The notes: generated by a model not told the origin, from the letters alone. Counted from the first letter of the stretch, positions 8,518-18,864 are shown. The stretch: 55,561 bases of DNA from Mesorhizobium sp. M7A.F.Ca.US.006.01.1.1 (GCF_003997935.1 NZ_RZQL01000012.1:1-55561), one strand, 5' to 3'. A program made the numbers and translations.

Positions 8518-11328
8518 ATGACCGCAGCACCCTACCCCTTCTCGGCCCGCCATATCGGTCCCGGCCTCAACGACACCAGAGCGATGCTGGCCGCCATCGG
8601 CGTGCCCTCGATCGAGACGCTGATCAGCCAGTCCGTACCGAAGTCGATCCGGCTCGATCGGCCGCTTGCCCTGCCAGCACCGGCGAGCGAGGCGGAAGCG
8701 CTGGCCGAACTCTCGGCTGTCATGTCCAGGAATACGGTGCTGAAGAGCTTCATCGGCGCCGGTTATCACGGCGTCCATGTCCCGCCGGTTATCCAGCGCA
8801 ATCTGTTCGAGAGTCCTGCCTGGTACACAGCCTACACGCCCTATCAGGCGGAGATCAGCCAGGGCCGGCTCGAAATGCTGTTCAACTTCCAGACGCTGGT
8901 CACCGAATTGACCGGCCTGCCGGTGGCCTCGGCCTCGCTGCTGGATGAGGCAACCGCCGTGGCCGAAGCGGTCGGCATTGCGCTGCGCCATCACCGCGAC
9001 AAGCGCACCAAGATCGCACTTGCCGGCACGCCGCACCCGCAAACGCTGGATGTGGTGCGCACCCGTGCCGAGCCGCTCGGCATCGAGATCGATGGCGAGA
9101 CGATCGACGACAACACCGCCGCCCTGCTCGTCTCCTGGCCGGATACATTTGGCGTCTATGGCGACCACAAGGCAGCGATCGACAGGGCACACGCGAGCGG
9201 CGCCCTCGTCGTCTTCATCGCCGACCCGCTCGGCCTGACGCTGACCGAAGCGCCGGCCAAGCTTGGCGCCGACATCGCAGTCGGCCCGATGCAGCGCTTT
9301 GGCGTGCCGATGGGCTTTGGCGGCCCGCACGCGGCCTATTGCGCCGTCTCCGACAGGCTGACGCGGTTGATGCCCGGCCGTCTGGTCGGCCAGTCCACCG
9401 ACAGCAAGGGCCGGCCTGGATACCGGCTTGCCTTGCAGACACGCGAACAACATATCCGCCGCGACAAGGCGACCTCCAACATCTGCACCGCGCAGGCGCT
9501 GCTCGCCAACATGGCGACCGCCTATGCCATCTGGCACGGCCCCGCGGGGCTGCAGGCGATTGCCGGACGCATCCATGCGCTGGCCAATCGTCTTGCCTCC
9601 GGGCTCAAAGCAGCAAACGTCTCCGTGCTCGGTTCAAGCCGCTTCGACACGGTGACGGCCGAGGTGAAGGGCAAGGCAGCTTCGATCGCCGCCGCCGCTG
9701 AAAAGGGTGGCAGACTGCTGCGTGCCGTCGATGCCGACCACATCGGCATCGCCTTCGACGAAACCTCCACCGAGGCCGATCTCGACGCAATCGCGGCCCT
9801 GTTCGGCGCCAAGGCTGGTGCCTCCGCCGACAGCACGGTGCCCGGCAAGCCGCGCGGCAAGGAGTTCCTGACGCAGCCTGTTTTCCATGAGAACAAGTCG
9901 GAAACCGAGATGATGCGCTTCCTGCGCCGGCTGGCCGACAAGGACCTGGCGCTCGACCGCGCCATGATCCCGCTGGGATCCTGCACGATGAAGCTCAACG
10001 CCGCCGCCGAGATGATGCCGGTGAGCTGGCCGAGCATTGCCAATCTGCACCCTTTCGCCCCGGCCGCGCACTCGACAGGCTACCGTGCCGTGATCGGCGA
10101 ACTGGAGGGCTGGCTGTCGGAGATCACCGGCTTTGACGCCGTCACCTTGCAGCCCAATGCCGGCAGCCAGGGCGAATATGCCGGACTGCTCGCCATCCGC
10201 GGCTACCACCGCTCTCGCGGCGACAACCACCGCACCGTCTGCCTGATTCCCTCCTCGGCGCATGGCACCAATCCCGCGAGCGCGGCAATGGCCGGCATGA
10301 GCGTCGTCGTCGTGCGCTGCACCGAAGACGGCAACATCGACATGGACGACATGAAGGCCAAGGCGACTGAGCATGCGCAAGATCTCGCGGCGTTGATGTT
10401 CACCTATCCCTCGACGCATGGCGTGTTCGAGGAAGGCGCACGCGATCTCTGCGCGCTGATCCATGAGCATGGAGGCCAGGTCTATTTCGACGGTGCCAAC
10501 CTTAACGCGCTGGTCGGGCTTGCCCGTCCCGGCGACATCGGCGCCGATGTCTGCCACATGAACCTGCACAAGACCTTCTGCATACCGCATGGCGGCGGCG
10601 GACCTGGCATCGGGCCGATCGGCGTCAAGGCGCATCTGAAGCCGTATTTGCCCGGCCATGTCACCGAAGGCTCGGCGCACGCCGTCTCCGCCGCCCCCTT
10701 CGGCAGCGCCTCGATCCTGCCGATCACCTGGATGTATATCCGCATGATGGGCGCCTCGGGCCTCAAGCAGGCGACCGAAACAGCGATCCTGTCCGCCAAC
10801 TACATCGCAACGCGGCTCGGTACGCATTTCCCGGTGCTCTACAAGGGCAGGCAGGGACGCGTCGCGCATGAATGCATCCTCGACACCCGTGTGCTCAAGG
10901 AGAGTGCCGGCATCAGTGTCGACGATGTCGCCAAGCGCTTGATCGATTATGGTTTTCACGCGCCGACCATGTCGTTCCCGGTCGCCGGCACGCTGATGGT
11001 GGAGCCGACCGAGTCCGAGCCCAAGCGGGAACTCGACCGCTTCTGCGAGGCCATGATCGCCATATCGGCAGAGGCAGCAAAGGTCGCCAGGGGCGAATGG
11101 CCTTTGGCCGACAATCCGCTGGTCAACGCGCCGCACACCGCCGCCGAGGCGCTGGCCGGCCAGTGGAATCATCCCTACTCGCGCCTGGAAGCGGCCTATC
11201 CGGCCGGCGACGCCGACACGGCAGCCAAGTACTGGCCCCCGGTGTCACGCATCGACAATGTCGCCGGCGACCGCAACCTGGTCTGCTCGTGCCCGCCGCT
11301 GTCGGATTATCTGGGCGCCGCGGAGTAA
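8518..11328 (+). CDS. gcvP: Glycine dehydrogenase (decarboxylating), P protein
   Basis: 936 residues, the size of the single-chain (homodimeric) P protein. The N-terminal half carries [17 protein letters not shown] and [16 protein letters not shown]; the C-terminal half has the substrate and PLP site, including [35 protein letters not shown], and [20 protein letters not shown], whose lysine (about residue 685) binds PLP. The enzyme decarboxylates glycine and loads the aminomethyl group onto GcvH. ATG 8518 is favoured over an upstream in-frame TTG at 8497. Its TAA stop abuts the stop of the convergent gene with no base between them. Confidence 0.98.
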   Translation: MTAAPYPFSARHIGPGLNDTRAMLAAIGVPSIETLISQSVPKSIRLDRPLALPAPASEAEALAELSAVMSRNTVLKSFIGAGYHGVHVPPVIQRNLFESPAWYTAYTPYQAEISQGRLEMLFNFQTLVTELTGLPVASASLLDEATAVAEAVGIALRHHRDKRTKIALAGTPHPQTLDVVRTRAEPLGIEIDGETIDDNTAALLVSWPDTFGVYGDHKAAIDRAHASGALVVFIADPLGLTLTEAPAKLGADIAVGPMQRFGVPMGFGGPHAAYCAVSDRLTRLMPGRLVGQSTDSKGRPGYRLALQTREQHIRRDKATSNICTAQALLANMATAYAIWHGPAGLQAIAGRIHALANRLASGLKAANVSVLGSSRFDTVTAEVKGKAASIAAAAEKGGRLLRAVDADHIGIAFDETSTEADLDAIAALFGAKAGASADSTVPGKPRGKEFLTQPVFHENKSETEMMRFLRRLADKDLALDRAMIPLGSCTMKLNAAAEMMPVSWPSIANLHPFAPAAHSTGYRAVIGELEGWLSEITGFDAVTLQPNAGSQGEYAGLLAIRGYHRSRGDNHRTVCLIPSSAHGTNPASAAMAGMSVVVVRCTEDGNIDMDDMKAKATEHAQDLAALMFTYPSTHGVFEEGARDLCALIHEHGGQVYFDGANLNALVGLARPGDIGADVCHMNLHKTFCIPHGGGGPGIGPIGVKAHLKPYLPGHVTEGSAHAVSAAPFGSASILPITWMYIRMMGASGLKQATETAILSANYIATRLGTHFPVLYKGRQGRVAHECILDTRVLKESAGISVDDVAKRLIDYGFHAPTMSFPVAGTLMVEPTESEPKRELDRFCEAMIAISAEAAKVARGEWPLADNPLVNAPHTAAEALAGQWNHPYSRLEAAYPAGDADTAAKYWPPVSRIDNVAGDRNLVCSCPPLSDYLGAAE

Positions 11329-12513
11329 TTACGCTGAGCGCAAGGCCGGCTTGATCGGCTCGGCCTTGCCCATCCTCTTGCGGCTGATGACGCAATTTCG
11401 TCCGGCGCGTTTGGCAGCATAGAGCGCCGCGTCCGCCTCGGCCAGCACATTGTCCAGGCTGCTGCCGCTTGCCTCGCCAAAGCCGATGCCGCCGCTGACC
11501 GTGCTGCGCAATTTGCCGAGCTGGGTGGGGACGATTTCGGTGCCGAACGCCACGCCGATCTTGCTGGCGAGATCGTAGGCCTTTTCATCCGTCATCCGCG
11601 ACATGACGATTGCGAACTCCTCGCCTCCCAGGCGAAAAGCGTCGACGCCGGTCCGTGCATATCGCTTGATGACGGCGGCAAAGCGGCACAGGACCTGATC
11701 CCCTACCGGGTGACCATAGACATCGTTCGTCCGCTTGAAGTGGTCGAGGTCGAACATGACAATGGACATGAACGGACCGAAACTCCGTTCGCCGTAGAGC
11801 GACGTCAATGCCCGGCGGTTCAGCAATCCTGTCAGCGGGTCGGTCATGGTCTCGGCCTTGAGCTCGATCTGCGCCTGCAGATGATGGAGGGAGAGCGTCA
11901 ATGCTCCGAGCCCGGTCATGCAGGCCACCGCAACGACGGAATTCAGTCGTTCGGCCCAGTTGTCGGGCGCGACCGCCAGCGTCCATTGCCCCATGGTCAG
12001 CAGAACCACGCCGCAAAGCGCAAACGAGATCGCGCAGGTGCCGCTCAGAAACGAAACCACCAGAAGGATGCGGCGATCGTGACTGCCGTTGATCCAGAAC
12101 ATGGCGCCGATCGCCGACAGCAGCGCCGTCACCGTGGTGTAGGTGATGATGAAGCCGACGCCGTCAAAGCCCATAAAGGTCACGGCGGCACAAATGGCCA
12201 TGGCAGCAAGCGCCGGAGCAACGGCGCGCCTGTAGCCGGGCACCCCCAGAAATTGCATGGCCGACACGCAGAGGATCAGGAACCCCAGAGTGAGCAGCGC
12301 CAGCACGATCTGGCAAAGCAGTGGATCAGGATCCTTGGTGTACCGCCAGAACAGGATCACATGCGCGACGAGCACCAGAATTCCGCACGCAACCGTCAGG
12401 ACGAAACCTGCCTTGGGCGCGGTGAACCAGATCGCAAACATGGTGACGCTGAGGCATATGCCCGACAGCGCGGCTGCGAGCAGGAGCGAACTGAAGTCCA
12501 GCATTTCGGGCAA
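11329..12513 (-). CDS. Membrane-anchored diguanylate cyclase (GGDEF domain)
   Basis: 394 residues. The first 210 or so residues form about six transmembrane helices, a sensor of MASE-like architecture. The GGDEF domain starts near residue 222 with TDPLTGLLNRRAL, has FDLDHFKRTND, and the active site GGEEF at about 296-300, so cyclic di-GMP synthesis from two GTP is expected. The inhibitory RxxD motif that normally lies just before the active site reads RTGV, with the aspartate lost, which may relieve product feedback. It is the last of a run of minus-strand genes following the Tad pilus cluster, separated by about 150 bases from the TPR lipoprotein. An alternative ATG lies nine bases downstream. 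Confidence 0.9.
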   Translation of the reverse strand: MPEMLDFSSLLLAAALSGICLSVTMFAIWFTAPKAGFVLTVACGILVLVAHVILFWRYTKDPDPLLCQIVLALLTLGFLILCVSAMQFLGVPGYRRAVAPALAAMAICAAVTFMGFDGVGFIITYTTVTALLSAIGAMFWINGSHDRRILLVVSFLSGTCAISFALCGVVLLTMGQWTLAVAPDNWAERLNSVVAVACMTGLGALTLSLHHLQAQIELKAETMTDPLTGLLNRRALTSLYGERSFGPFMSIVMFDLDHFKRTNDVYGHPVGDQVLCRFAAVIKRYARTGVDAFRLGGEEFAIVMSRMTDEKAYDLASKIGVAFGTEIVPTQLGKLRSTVSGGIGFGEASGSSLDNVLAEADAALYAAKRAGRNCVISRKRMGKAEPIKPALRSA

Positions 12514-12663
12514 GGGCCTCTCGAGCGTCGGCGGTTGCGCTGCATTCTAGGTCAGTGGCAGCGCTCAGATACGCTTTTCAGGCGATCCATCGATGCAACC
12601 TGCGGATAAGGTTTACAAAGCGTCGATGGCACGTGTCCCGAAACCGGACCATCGCACGAGAGA

Positions 12664-13134
12664 TCAACCCTTGTTCAGGAGAGCGAGGTTGGCGTTGACG
12701 ACGGTGGGATCGGCCATGCCGGCCTTCGCTTCGAGCAGCAGCGCCTTGGCTTTCTTGCGATTGCCGCGCAACAGTTGCGAATAGCCCATATTGTTGACGA
12801 TCTGCGGTTTGCGGCCGGCGACCTTCAAAAGCTGGCCGTAGGCTCGGTCGGCGAAGTCGAAGCGGCCGAGCTCGTCATAGGAAGCGGCGAGCCCCATCCA
12901 GGCCTCCGCATTGTCGGCCTTCAACTCGACGGCCTTGCGGAAGTGCTTCTCGGCGAGGCCGTAATTGGCGTCGCGAAACTGCGCCTTGCCTTGCGCCAGA
13001 TCGGAGGTTTCGGTGTCCTTTGCCGCCTGTTGGATCGCGGTGGTCTTGGTGGTGTCGACGGTGCTGGTCGAACAGCCAGACATCATCAAGACGGCCGCCA
13101 TTGCGGCCATTGCCGTGAAATTACTGTGACGCAT
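12664..13134 (-). CDS. TPR-repeat lipoprotein, TadD-like
   Basis: 156 residues. The signal peptide ends in a lipobox, MMSGC, giving an acylated cysteine at about residue 21. Tetratricopeptide-like repeats follow: ANYGLAEKHFRKAVELKADN, AEAWMGLAASYDELGRFDFA, then a YGQLLKVAGRKPQIVNNMGY repeat and a final LLRGNRKKAKALLLEAKAG helix pair. TadD proteins are TPR lipoproteins that serve as pilotins or assembly factors for the Tad secretin. The position downstream of tadC on the same strand supports this, although an unrelated secreted gene lies between. A role outside pilus assembly is possible. Confidence 0.8.
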   Translation of the reverse strand: MRHSNFTAMAAMAAVLMMSGCSTSTVDTTKTTAIQQAAKDTETSDLAQGKAQFRDANYGLAEKHFRKAVELKADNAEAWMGLAASYDELGRFDFADRAYGQLLKVAGRKPQIVNNMGYSQLLRGNRKKAKALLLEAKAGMADPTVVNANLALLNKG

Positions 13135-13294
13135 GCCCCTGCCTCATCGCCCGATTTGCCGGGTCGTTCTTCAGGAAACACCGTATATCAGCGGCGATTA
13201 AACTTCGGTGCCGAAACGCCGCCAAAATTCGGCTTCGGGCACACCAGCCATTAACCACCAGGCCACTGTACTTCAGTCGCAGCCAGTGGCGTCC

Positions 13295-14119
13295 TCACGG
13301 CTCCAGGGCTTTGAGCCCCGCAGGAGCCGTATACCGGCTGCCGTCATAGCGCAGCCGGTAGGTTTGGCTCACGGACTTGCCGGGATGGGACTGGCACTCG
13401 CCATTCTTGTCGGGCAACGGATTGTCGGTATCCATTTGCTCGACCGCCGTTATGTCGTGGTAGCCATGATGTTTGGCCGGGCTCATCGCCAGGCTGACCC
13501 GACTGGTATGGAAGGATCCGGCACAATTGGTATCACCCTCGCCGCCATTGCCGGCCACGACCAGGCCATCGAGCACCATCCTCAGTGAATCGCCATCGAC
13601 GGCATAGAGCCGCAGGTCGGTTTCACTGAAGGGATTAGGCAGCGAATTGTTCGCCATTTCGATGCGCAGGCCAAAGGCAGTGACATCGGGCGCCAGCGCA
13701 TAGCGGCCGGTATCAAGTTCGACCTTGCGGATGGCGATGGCATCATCATTCATCAGCCCAGGCTGGAGCAAGCGCTGGCGCACCTGTCGGCTCGTCCTGT
13801 CGACAATCAAAAGCTCGATGTCGCCGGCATGCGCATAGTCGCGGGGTTGGGAACCGTCCATCAGCGGCACTGCCACCAACAGCAGATCGTCATGGGCGGG
13901 CCAGATCTTGCAAACCAGCCCTGGCGGATCGCCATACGCGAATGTCAGGGCGATGCTAGTGTGGGGCTCAAGCGTGAACGAGGTGCCGTCGGCGTTCTTT
14001 CGAGCTTTGGGATAGGCCTGCTGCACCAAGGCGGCGGCATCGCCGCAATCGTCGGCCACGGCCCAGGCGGGCGACAGGCAGGCCGCGGCAAGGCCGAGGA
14101 AGAGGGTGCGCAACAGCAT
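13295..14119 (-). CDS. Secreted hypothetical protein
   Basis: 274 residues with a clear Sec signal peptide, hydrophobic at residues 5-18 and a likely cleavage after AWAVA. Four cysteines are well spaced (DDCGDAA near the mature N-terminus, LVCKIW, TNCAGSF and GECQSHP), consistent with periplasmic disulfides. The rest is mixed alpha/beta without a motif I recognise. It lies between tadC and the tadD-like gene, separated from each by about 135-160 bases, so it may have its own promoter. I do not assign a function; a pilus-related role is only suggested by position. Confidence 0.75.
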   Translation of the reverse strand: MLLRTLFLGLAAACLSPAWAVADDCGDAAALVQQAYPKARKNADGTSFTLEPHTSIALTFAYGDPPGLVCKIWPAHDDLLLVAVPLMDGSQPRDYAHAGDIELLIVDRTSRQVRQRLLQPGLMNDDAIAIRKVELDTGRYALAPDVTAFGLRIEMANNSLPNPFSETDLRLYAVDGDSLRMVLDGLVVAGNGGEGDTNCAGSFHTSRVSLAMSPAKHHGYHDITAVEQMDTDNPLPDKNGECQSHPGKSVSQTYRLRYDGSRYTAPAGLKALEP

Positions 14120-14253
14120 GGACTTCTCACCTGCAAAGCCGGGTTCGGTCAGAACAATGGTTGGTCAGCCCCTTGCTAGGGCTTTTGTGGGACGCTCGCT
14201 AGAGCCGGATGATTTCAGGTCGAGTCGAAGCCTCACACCTTTCGGCATCATGC

Positions 14254-15216
14254 CTAGTGTGCCGTCATTTTGACGATGACCGGAATGGCCGCGATCATCA
14301 GCACCACCGGCAGGATGCACACCACCACCGGCACCGACATCTTGGCCGGCAAAGCGTGCGCCTTTTCCTCGGCCAACGACATACGCTTATGGCGCATGTC
14401 GTCGGAGAAGACGCGCAGCGCCCCCGACAGGCTGGTGCCGAGTTCCTTGGACTGCTGCAGCAGCGTGGCGAAGGAACGCACCTCGTCCAGGCTGAGGCGG
14501 TCGGCGAGCGCCTTCAGCGCATCGTCGAGGCTGCGCCCGGCCCTCAGTTCCAGCGACACCAACTGCAGGTTCTGGCTGAGCGCGGGATAAGTCTTGGCGA
14601 GTTCCTTGGAGACGCGCTCTATGCCTGCCTCCATGCTCATGCCGGCATCCGAGCAGACAATCATCAGGTCCATGAAATCGGGAAAGCCGTTGCGGTACTC
14701 ACGCCTGCGTTCCCGCACTTTCTGGCTCAGCACCAGGCCGGGCAGGAAATAACCGGCCGCGCCCGACAGGATGACGAATGTCCAGCGGCTGGCCATCGTT
14801 GCGTCCGGACTGGCCATCCAGCGGTTGAGCACAAACACACCGATTGCCGTGCCGATCATCGCGGTGAACCGGATCAGGAAGAACGTACCGACAGCGCGCG
14901 GCTCCATGTAGCCCGCCTGGATAAGCTTCATGCGCAGCCGGGCGACATTTTCCGGATCGCTCCTGGCGTAGAATTCCTGCGCCCGCTTCACCGCCTTCTC
15001 GCGCACGATGCCGGTATTCTTCTTTTGCACCGGCTCCGGTTTGGCGGCCACGGGACCGTTGTCGACCCTGAGCCGGCGCATGACCTCGTTGCGATCGCCC
15101 TTCGCCATGACAACAGGCCAGGCAACAGCGGCAGCACCCACCGCCAGCAGCAGGATGGCCACCGGCATCAATGAGGTCGGCGCAAGCGAGGCGAGGAATT
15201 CGATGAAACCCTGCAT
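14254..15216 (-). CDS. tadC: Type II secretion F-domain protein TadC, Tad pilus inner-membrane platform
   Basis: 320 residues. An N-terminal transmembrane helix is followed by a cytoplasmic segment, further helices near residues 120-165, then the T2SSF domain with NGFPDFMDLMIVCSDAGMSM, LQLVSLELRAGRSLDDALKA and LDEVRSFATLLQQSKELGTS, and a C-terminal helix pair. TadC forms the inner-membrane platform with TadB and is driven by the CpaF ATPase. It follows tadB by one base, so the two are translationally linked. Length is normal. Confidence 0.95.
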   Translation of the reverse strand: MQGFIEFLASLAPTSLMPVAILLLAVGAAAVAWPVVMAKGDRNEVMRRLRVDNGPVAAKPEPVQKKNTGIVREKAVKRAQEFYARSDPENVARLRMKLIQAGYMEPRAVGTFFLIRFTAMIGTAIGVFVLNRWMASPDATMASRWTFVILSGAAGYFLPGLVLSQKVRERRREYRNGFPDFMDLMIVCSDAGMSMEAGIERVSKELAKTYPALSQNLQLVSLELRAGRSLDDALKALADRLSLDEVRSFATLLQQSKELGTSLSGALRVFSDDMRHKRMSLAEEKAHALPAKMSVPVVVCILPVVLMIAAIPVIVKMTAH

Positions 15217-15217
15217 G

Positions 15218-16171
15218 TCAGAACTTGAAATTCGACATCTTGAACATCATCAAATTGCCCAGCATCAGCCAGGTGATCGACGCGCCAAGCAGATACCAGG
15301 TCTTCGGCTCGCCCCAGACGTCGCTGTAGAAGCCCGGCATCAGTGCCATGATGGCGGCAAACAGCAACGCCGGCACCGCCGTCAGGATGTAGGCCGACAT
15401 CCGGCCTTCTGTCGCAATGGCGCGCACCTTGCGGCGCAGCTTGCCGCGCTCGCGGATCGTCGTCGCCAGGCCGTCGAGGATCTCGCGCAGATTGCCGCCC
15501 GAACTGGTCTGGATCGAGACGGCGGTGACGAACAACGGCAGATCCTCCTGGCCGACCCGGTCGAACAGTGAGTTCAACGCCGAAACCAGATCGGAGCCAT
15601 AGGTCACTTCGTCGGCGATGACGCCGAACTCGCTGCCGATCGGGTCGGGCATCTCGCGCGCCACCATGGCGATCGCCACCGGCACCGGATGGCCGGCCTT
15701 CAGGCCACGCGTGATCAGTTCCAGCGCCTCCGGCAACTGCATGCCGAACCGCTTCAGCCGGCGCTTGCGCTTGAAACGCAGCGTCAGCACCGGCAACAGC
15801 GGCATGAGCACCACGAACAGGACGAACCCCATCAGCGGCGGCAAGCCGTACCAGATGGCGACCAAGGCCATCGCCATCGCCACGCCGCAGGTGATCATGA
15901 GGAATTTCGACAGCGGCATGATCATGCCCGACTGGGTTCGCAGAGCGCGAAACCGGTCCACCGAAAACAGCGGCGTGCCCGCGTCAAGGCCGCGCTCCTT
16001 GCGCAGCTGGACGAGCACCTGCTCCTGGCTGATCTTGTTTTCCTGCAGCTTCATGCGCCGGTTGATGGCGGTGCGCTTGTCGCTACGGCCGGCATAAAGC
16101 AGGTAACAGGCCTCGGCGATCAGGATGCCGGTCAGCGCGGCCGCGGCATAGACGACATAGATCGCGCTCAT
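15218..16171 (-). CDS. tadB: Type II secretion F-domain protein TadB, Tad pilus inner-membrane platform
   Basis: 317 residues from ATG 16171 (MSAIYVVYAAAALTGILIAE); the frame stays open further upstream but that part overlaps cpaF and is a shadow. The T2SSF domain includes MQLPEALELITRGLKAGHPV, FGVIADEVTYGSDLVSALNS and FVTAVSIQTSSGGNLREILD, flanked by hydrophobic helices near residues 100-140 and at the C-terminus. TadB partners TadC. It starts 16 bases after the cpaF stop and ends one base before tadC, in the standard cpaF-tadB-tadC order. Confidence 0.95.
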   Translation of the reverse strand: MSAIYVVYAAAALTGILIAEACYLLYAGRSDKRTAINRRMKLQENKISQEQVLVQLRKERGLDAGTPLFSVDRFRALRTQSGMIMPLSKFLMITCGVAMAMALVAIWYGLPPLMGFVLFVVLMPLLPVLTLRFKRKRRLKRFGMQLPEALELITRGLKAGHPVPVAIAMVAREMPDPIGSEFGVIADEVTYGSDLVSALNSLFDRVGQEDLPLFVTAVSIQTSSGGNLREILDGLATTIRERGKLRRKVRAIATEGRMSAYILTAVPALLFAAIMALMPGFYSDVWGEPKTWYLLGASITWLMLGNLMMFKMSNFKF

Positions 16172-16187
16172 TCCATCGAACACCTGG

Positions 16188-17609
16188 CTACTCCTGCGGC
16201 CGGCCGGGTTCGAAATATCGTCCGGGAAACTCGATGCCCATGGCGCGCAGGTCCTCGAGGAAGCGCGGCCGGATGCCGGTCGCCTCGTAGTGGCCCAGAA
16301 TCTTGCCGTCGGCCTCCATGCCGGTGCGCACGAAGCGGAATATCTCCTGCATCTGGATGACATCGCCTTCCATGCCGGTCACCTCGGCGACACTGGTCAC
16401 CTTGCGCTTGCCGTCGGACAGGCGCGTCAGTTGGACGATCAGGTCGAGCGCGCTGGCGATCTGGCTGCGGATCGACTGCACCGTCATCGGCATGCCGGTC
16501 ATGCCAAGCATCTGCTCGAGCCGCGAAATGGCGTCGCGCGGCGTGTTGGCATGGATGGTCGCCATCGACCCTTCGTGGCCGGTGTTCATTGCCTGCAGCA
16601 TGTCGAAAGCCTCCTCGCCGCGGCACTCGCCGAGGATGACGCGGTCGGGGCGCATGCGCAGTGCGTTCTTGACCAGGTCGCGCTGCTTCAGCTCGCCATG
16701 GCCTTCGATGTTGGCCGGCCGCGTTTCCATGCGCGCGACATGCGGCTGCTGCAGCTGGAGCTCGGCCGCGTCCTCGATGGTGATCAGCCGCTCGTCCTCG
16801 GGAATGAAGGCCGACAGCGCATTGAGCATGGTCGTCTTGCCGGTGCCGGTACCGCCCGAAATGATCGTCGTCTTGCGGGCATGCACGGCCGCCGCCAGCA
16901 CTTCGGCCATGTTCTGGGTGATGGCGCCGAATTCGACCAGTTTGTGCAGGCCGAGCTTGTTCTTGGAGAATTTGCGGATCGATACCAGCGGCCCATCGAC
17001 CGCAACCGGACGGATGGCCGCGTTGAAGCGCGAGCCGTCCAGCATGCGGGCATCGACCATCGGCTGCGATTCGTCGACGCGGCGACCGACCGCGGCGACG
17101 ATCTTGTTGACGATGCGCAGGAGATGCGCCTCGTCCTTGAACGGAATGTGGACCGGCTGCAGCTTGCCCTTCTTTTCGACAAAGCAGTTCATGTGGCCGT
17201 TGATCAGGATGTCGTTGATGTCGGGGTCCTTGAGCAGCGGCTCGAGCGGACCGAGGCCGACCATCTCGTCAACGATGTCGTCGACCAGCGCATCAAGCTC
17301 GACGGTGTTGATCGCCATCCGCTCCTGCTTGGTCTTTTCCGACACGAAATCATGCACTTGCCGGCGCATCTCATCCTTCGGCAAACGCTCCAGCGCGACA
17401 AGATTGATCTCTTCGAGCAGCAGCCGGTGGATACGCACGCGCGCATCGAGCACCTTGTTGGCATTCTTTGCCGGCGCTGTGTCCGGCTTTGCCGGCAAAG
17501 CCTTTCGGCTGGTCGGAATGACCACGGCATGATGGGCGACCGGCGTCGTCTCAGGCGCGCGCTGCGGACGCGCATCGCGGTTCTGCAGGGTGGAGAAGCG
17601 GCTGGTCAT
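16188..17609 (-). CDS. cpaF: Tad/Flp pilus assembly ATPase CpaF (TadA)
   Basis: 473 residues. The secretion ATPase domain has Walker A SGGTGTGKTTMLN at about 251-263, the Asp box ERLITIEDAAELQLQQPHVA, Walker B region RMRPDRVILGECRGEEAFDM and His box TGHEGSMATIHANTPRDA. The N-terminal 100 residues hold the helical domain typical of CpaF. It powers assembly (and often retraction) of Flp pili. The start overlaps the cpaE stop by four bases, indicating coupling. Length is normal. Confidence 0.97.
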   Translation of the reverse strand: MTSRFSTLQNRDARPQRAPETTPVAHHAVVIPTSRKALPAKPDTAPAKNANKVLDARVRIHRLLLEEINLVALERLPKDEMRRQVHDFVSEKTKQERMAINTVELDALVDDIVDEMVGLGPLEPLLKDPDINDILINGHMNCFVEKKGKLQPVHIPFKDEAHLLRIVNKIVAAVGRRVDESQPMVDARMLDGSRFNAAIRPVAVDGPLVSIRKFSKNKLGLHKLVEFGAITQNMAEVLAAAVHARKTTIISGGTGTGKTTMLNALSAFIPEDERLITIEDAAELQLQQPHVARMETRPANIEGHGELKQRDLVKNALRMRPDRVILGECRGEEAFDMLQAMNTGHEGSMATIHANTPRDAISRLEQMLGMTGMPMTVQSIRSQIASALDLIVQLTRLSDGKRKVTSVAEVTGMEGDVIQMQEIFRFVRTGMEADGKILGHYEATGIRPRFLEDLRAMGIEFPGRYFEPGRPQE

Positions 17610-18820
17610 CCGGCTTTCCTCTTCAGCAATCCACGGCCCATATCAAACAGCGAGCGCGATTTCGCCCGGGTTGGAACCGCTTCTTCCGGCAGGATGATCT
17701 TCTTCAGATCGTTGACGACATTGGCGTTGGGATCGATCTCGTGCAGCGGCACGCCGCGGTCGACCGCTTCGCGCACCAGCCGGTAGTTGTTGGCGATGCC
17801 GCCGACGAAATGCTCGCCGAGAATTTCCTGGACGTCCGCCTGCTTGATGCCGTTATCGAACATCTTCTGTTCGAAACGGTTGACGATGACGTTCGGCTTC
17901 ACTTCCTTGCCGGCGGTCTCGTAGACGGCCTGGATCAGCCGCTGGGTGTGGCGCAGGCACGGCACCGTCATTTCCGCGACGATGTAGAGCTTGTTGGAAC
18001 CGAGCAGCACGGTTTCCGTCCATGGAAACCAGGTGCGTGGCATGTCGATGACGACATTGTCGAAATAGGCCGAAACGAGGTCCAGCATGCGCACCACGAC
18101 ATCGGTCTTGAACGAGCGCATCTCTGCTGGATGCGCCGGTGCCGCCAGCACGCACAGCCCGCTGGCATGCTTGGACAGCATCACGTCGAGCAGTTGGCGG
18201 TCGAGACGCTCGGGCTGGTTCTCGATCTCGGTGATGTCGAAACGCGGTTCGAGGTCGAGATATTCGGCACAGGCGCCCTGCTGGAAATTGAGATCGACGA
18301 CGCAGGTCGACGCGCCGCGCGTCACCGAGTGATGCAGCTGGAAAGCGGTCTGGAGCGCCAGCGTCGTGGTGCCGACGCCGCCCGCGGCCGGCATGAAGGT
18401 GTAGATTTGCGACTCGGTGTTTTCCTCACGCCCGGGTCCTTGCAGCGCCCGCACAACGGAGCGCACCAGGTCGGCGGTGGTGATGGGCTTGACCAGGAAA
18501 TCCGCGACCTTGAGCTGCACGAGAATACGCACCGCGGCCGCGTTGAACTCCTGCGTGACGACGACGACCGGAACCTTGTCCTCCAGCCGGCGCATGATGC
18601 GCTGCAGCGACTCGACCTCCTCCAGCCTTGCAGCATCCATGTCGACGATGATGGCGCCGAAGTCGGCTTCCTGGATCTCGCCGCGCAACTCGGTAACGTT
18701 CTTCTCCACTGTCGAGAGCTGTATGATCTCGGAGGCGGAAAACGCGGTGCGCGTGTCCTGCGCAAAGGTCCTGTCGGTCGATACGAGCAGGATCTTCCTG
18801 GTCTTGATGCCGTTTGCCAT
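17606..18820 (-). CDS. cpaE: Tad pilus localisation ATPase CpaE (TadZ), MinD/ParA-like
   Basis: 404 residues. Residues 8-130 form a receiver-like domain (ILLVSTDR, IIVDMDAARLEEV, VVVVTQ, DFLVKPITTADLV), followed by a ParA/MinD-type ATPase domain. The P-loop reads PAAGGVGTTTLALQ, so both the leading and the catalytic lysine of the deviant Walker A motif are replaced. Later motifs include CVVDLNFQQG and NVVIDMPRTWFPW. Such proteins place the Tad machine at a cell pole; several family members are weak or inactive ATPases. It overlaps cpaF by four bases. Confidence 0.95.
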   Translation of the reverse strand: MANGIKTRKILLVSTDRTFAQDTRTAFSASEIIQLSTVEKNVTELRGEIQEADFGAIIVDMDAARLEEVESLQRIMRRLEDKVPVVVVTQEFNAAAVRILVQLKVADFLVKPITTADLVRSVVRALQGPGREENTESQIYTFMPAAGGVGTTTLALQTAFQLHHSVTRGASTCVVDLNFQQGACAEYLDLEPRFDITEIENQPERLDRQLLDVMLSKHASGLCVLAAPAHPAEMRSFKTDVVVRMLDLVSAYFDNVVIDMPRTWFPWTETVLLGSNKLYIVAEMTVPCLRHTQRLIQAVYETAGKEVKPNVIVNRFEQKMFDNGIKQADVQEILGEHFVGGIANNYRLVREAVDRGVPLHEIDPNANVVNDLKKIILPEEAVPTRAKSRSLFDMGRGLLKRKAG

Positions 18821-18864
18821 TCTATCAGCCTGTCAGGTCGCCCGTTGACCAGTTGCCCGTTGAA

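Noticed and set aside
9634..11172. A 512-residue minus-strand open frame inside gcvP
   Set aside because: It is the complementary shadow of the C-terminal half of GcvP; composition is typical of antisense high-GC frames.
14215..14275. Short palindromes (GGCATCATGCC, TCACAC...GTGTG) after tadC as a terminator
   Set aside because: Arms are short and there is no T tract on either strand.
16290..17786. A 498-residue plus-strand open frame opposite cpaF
   Set aside because: It mirrors the ATPase gene and contains no recognisable domain.
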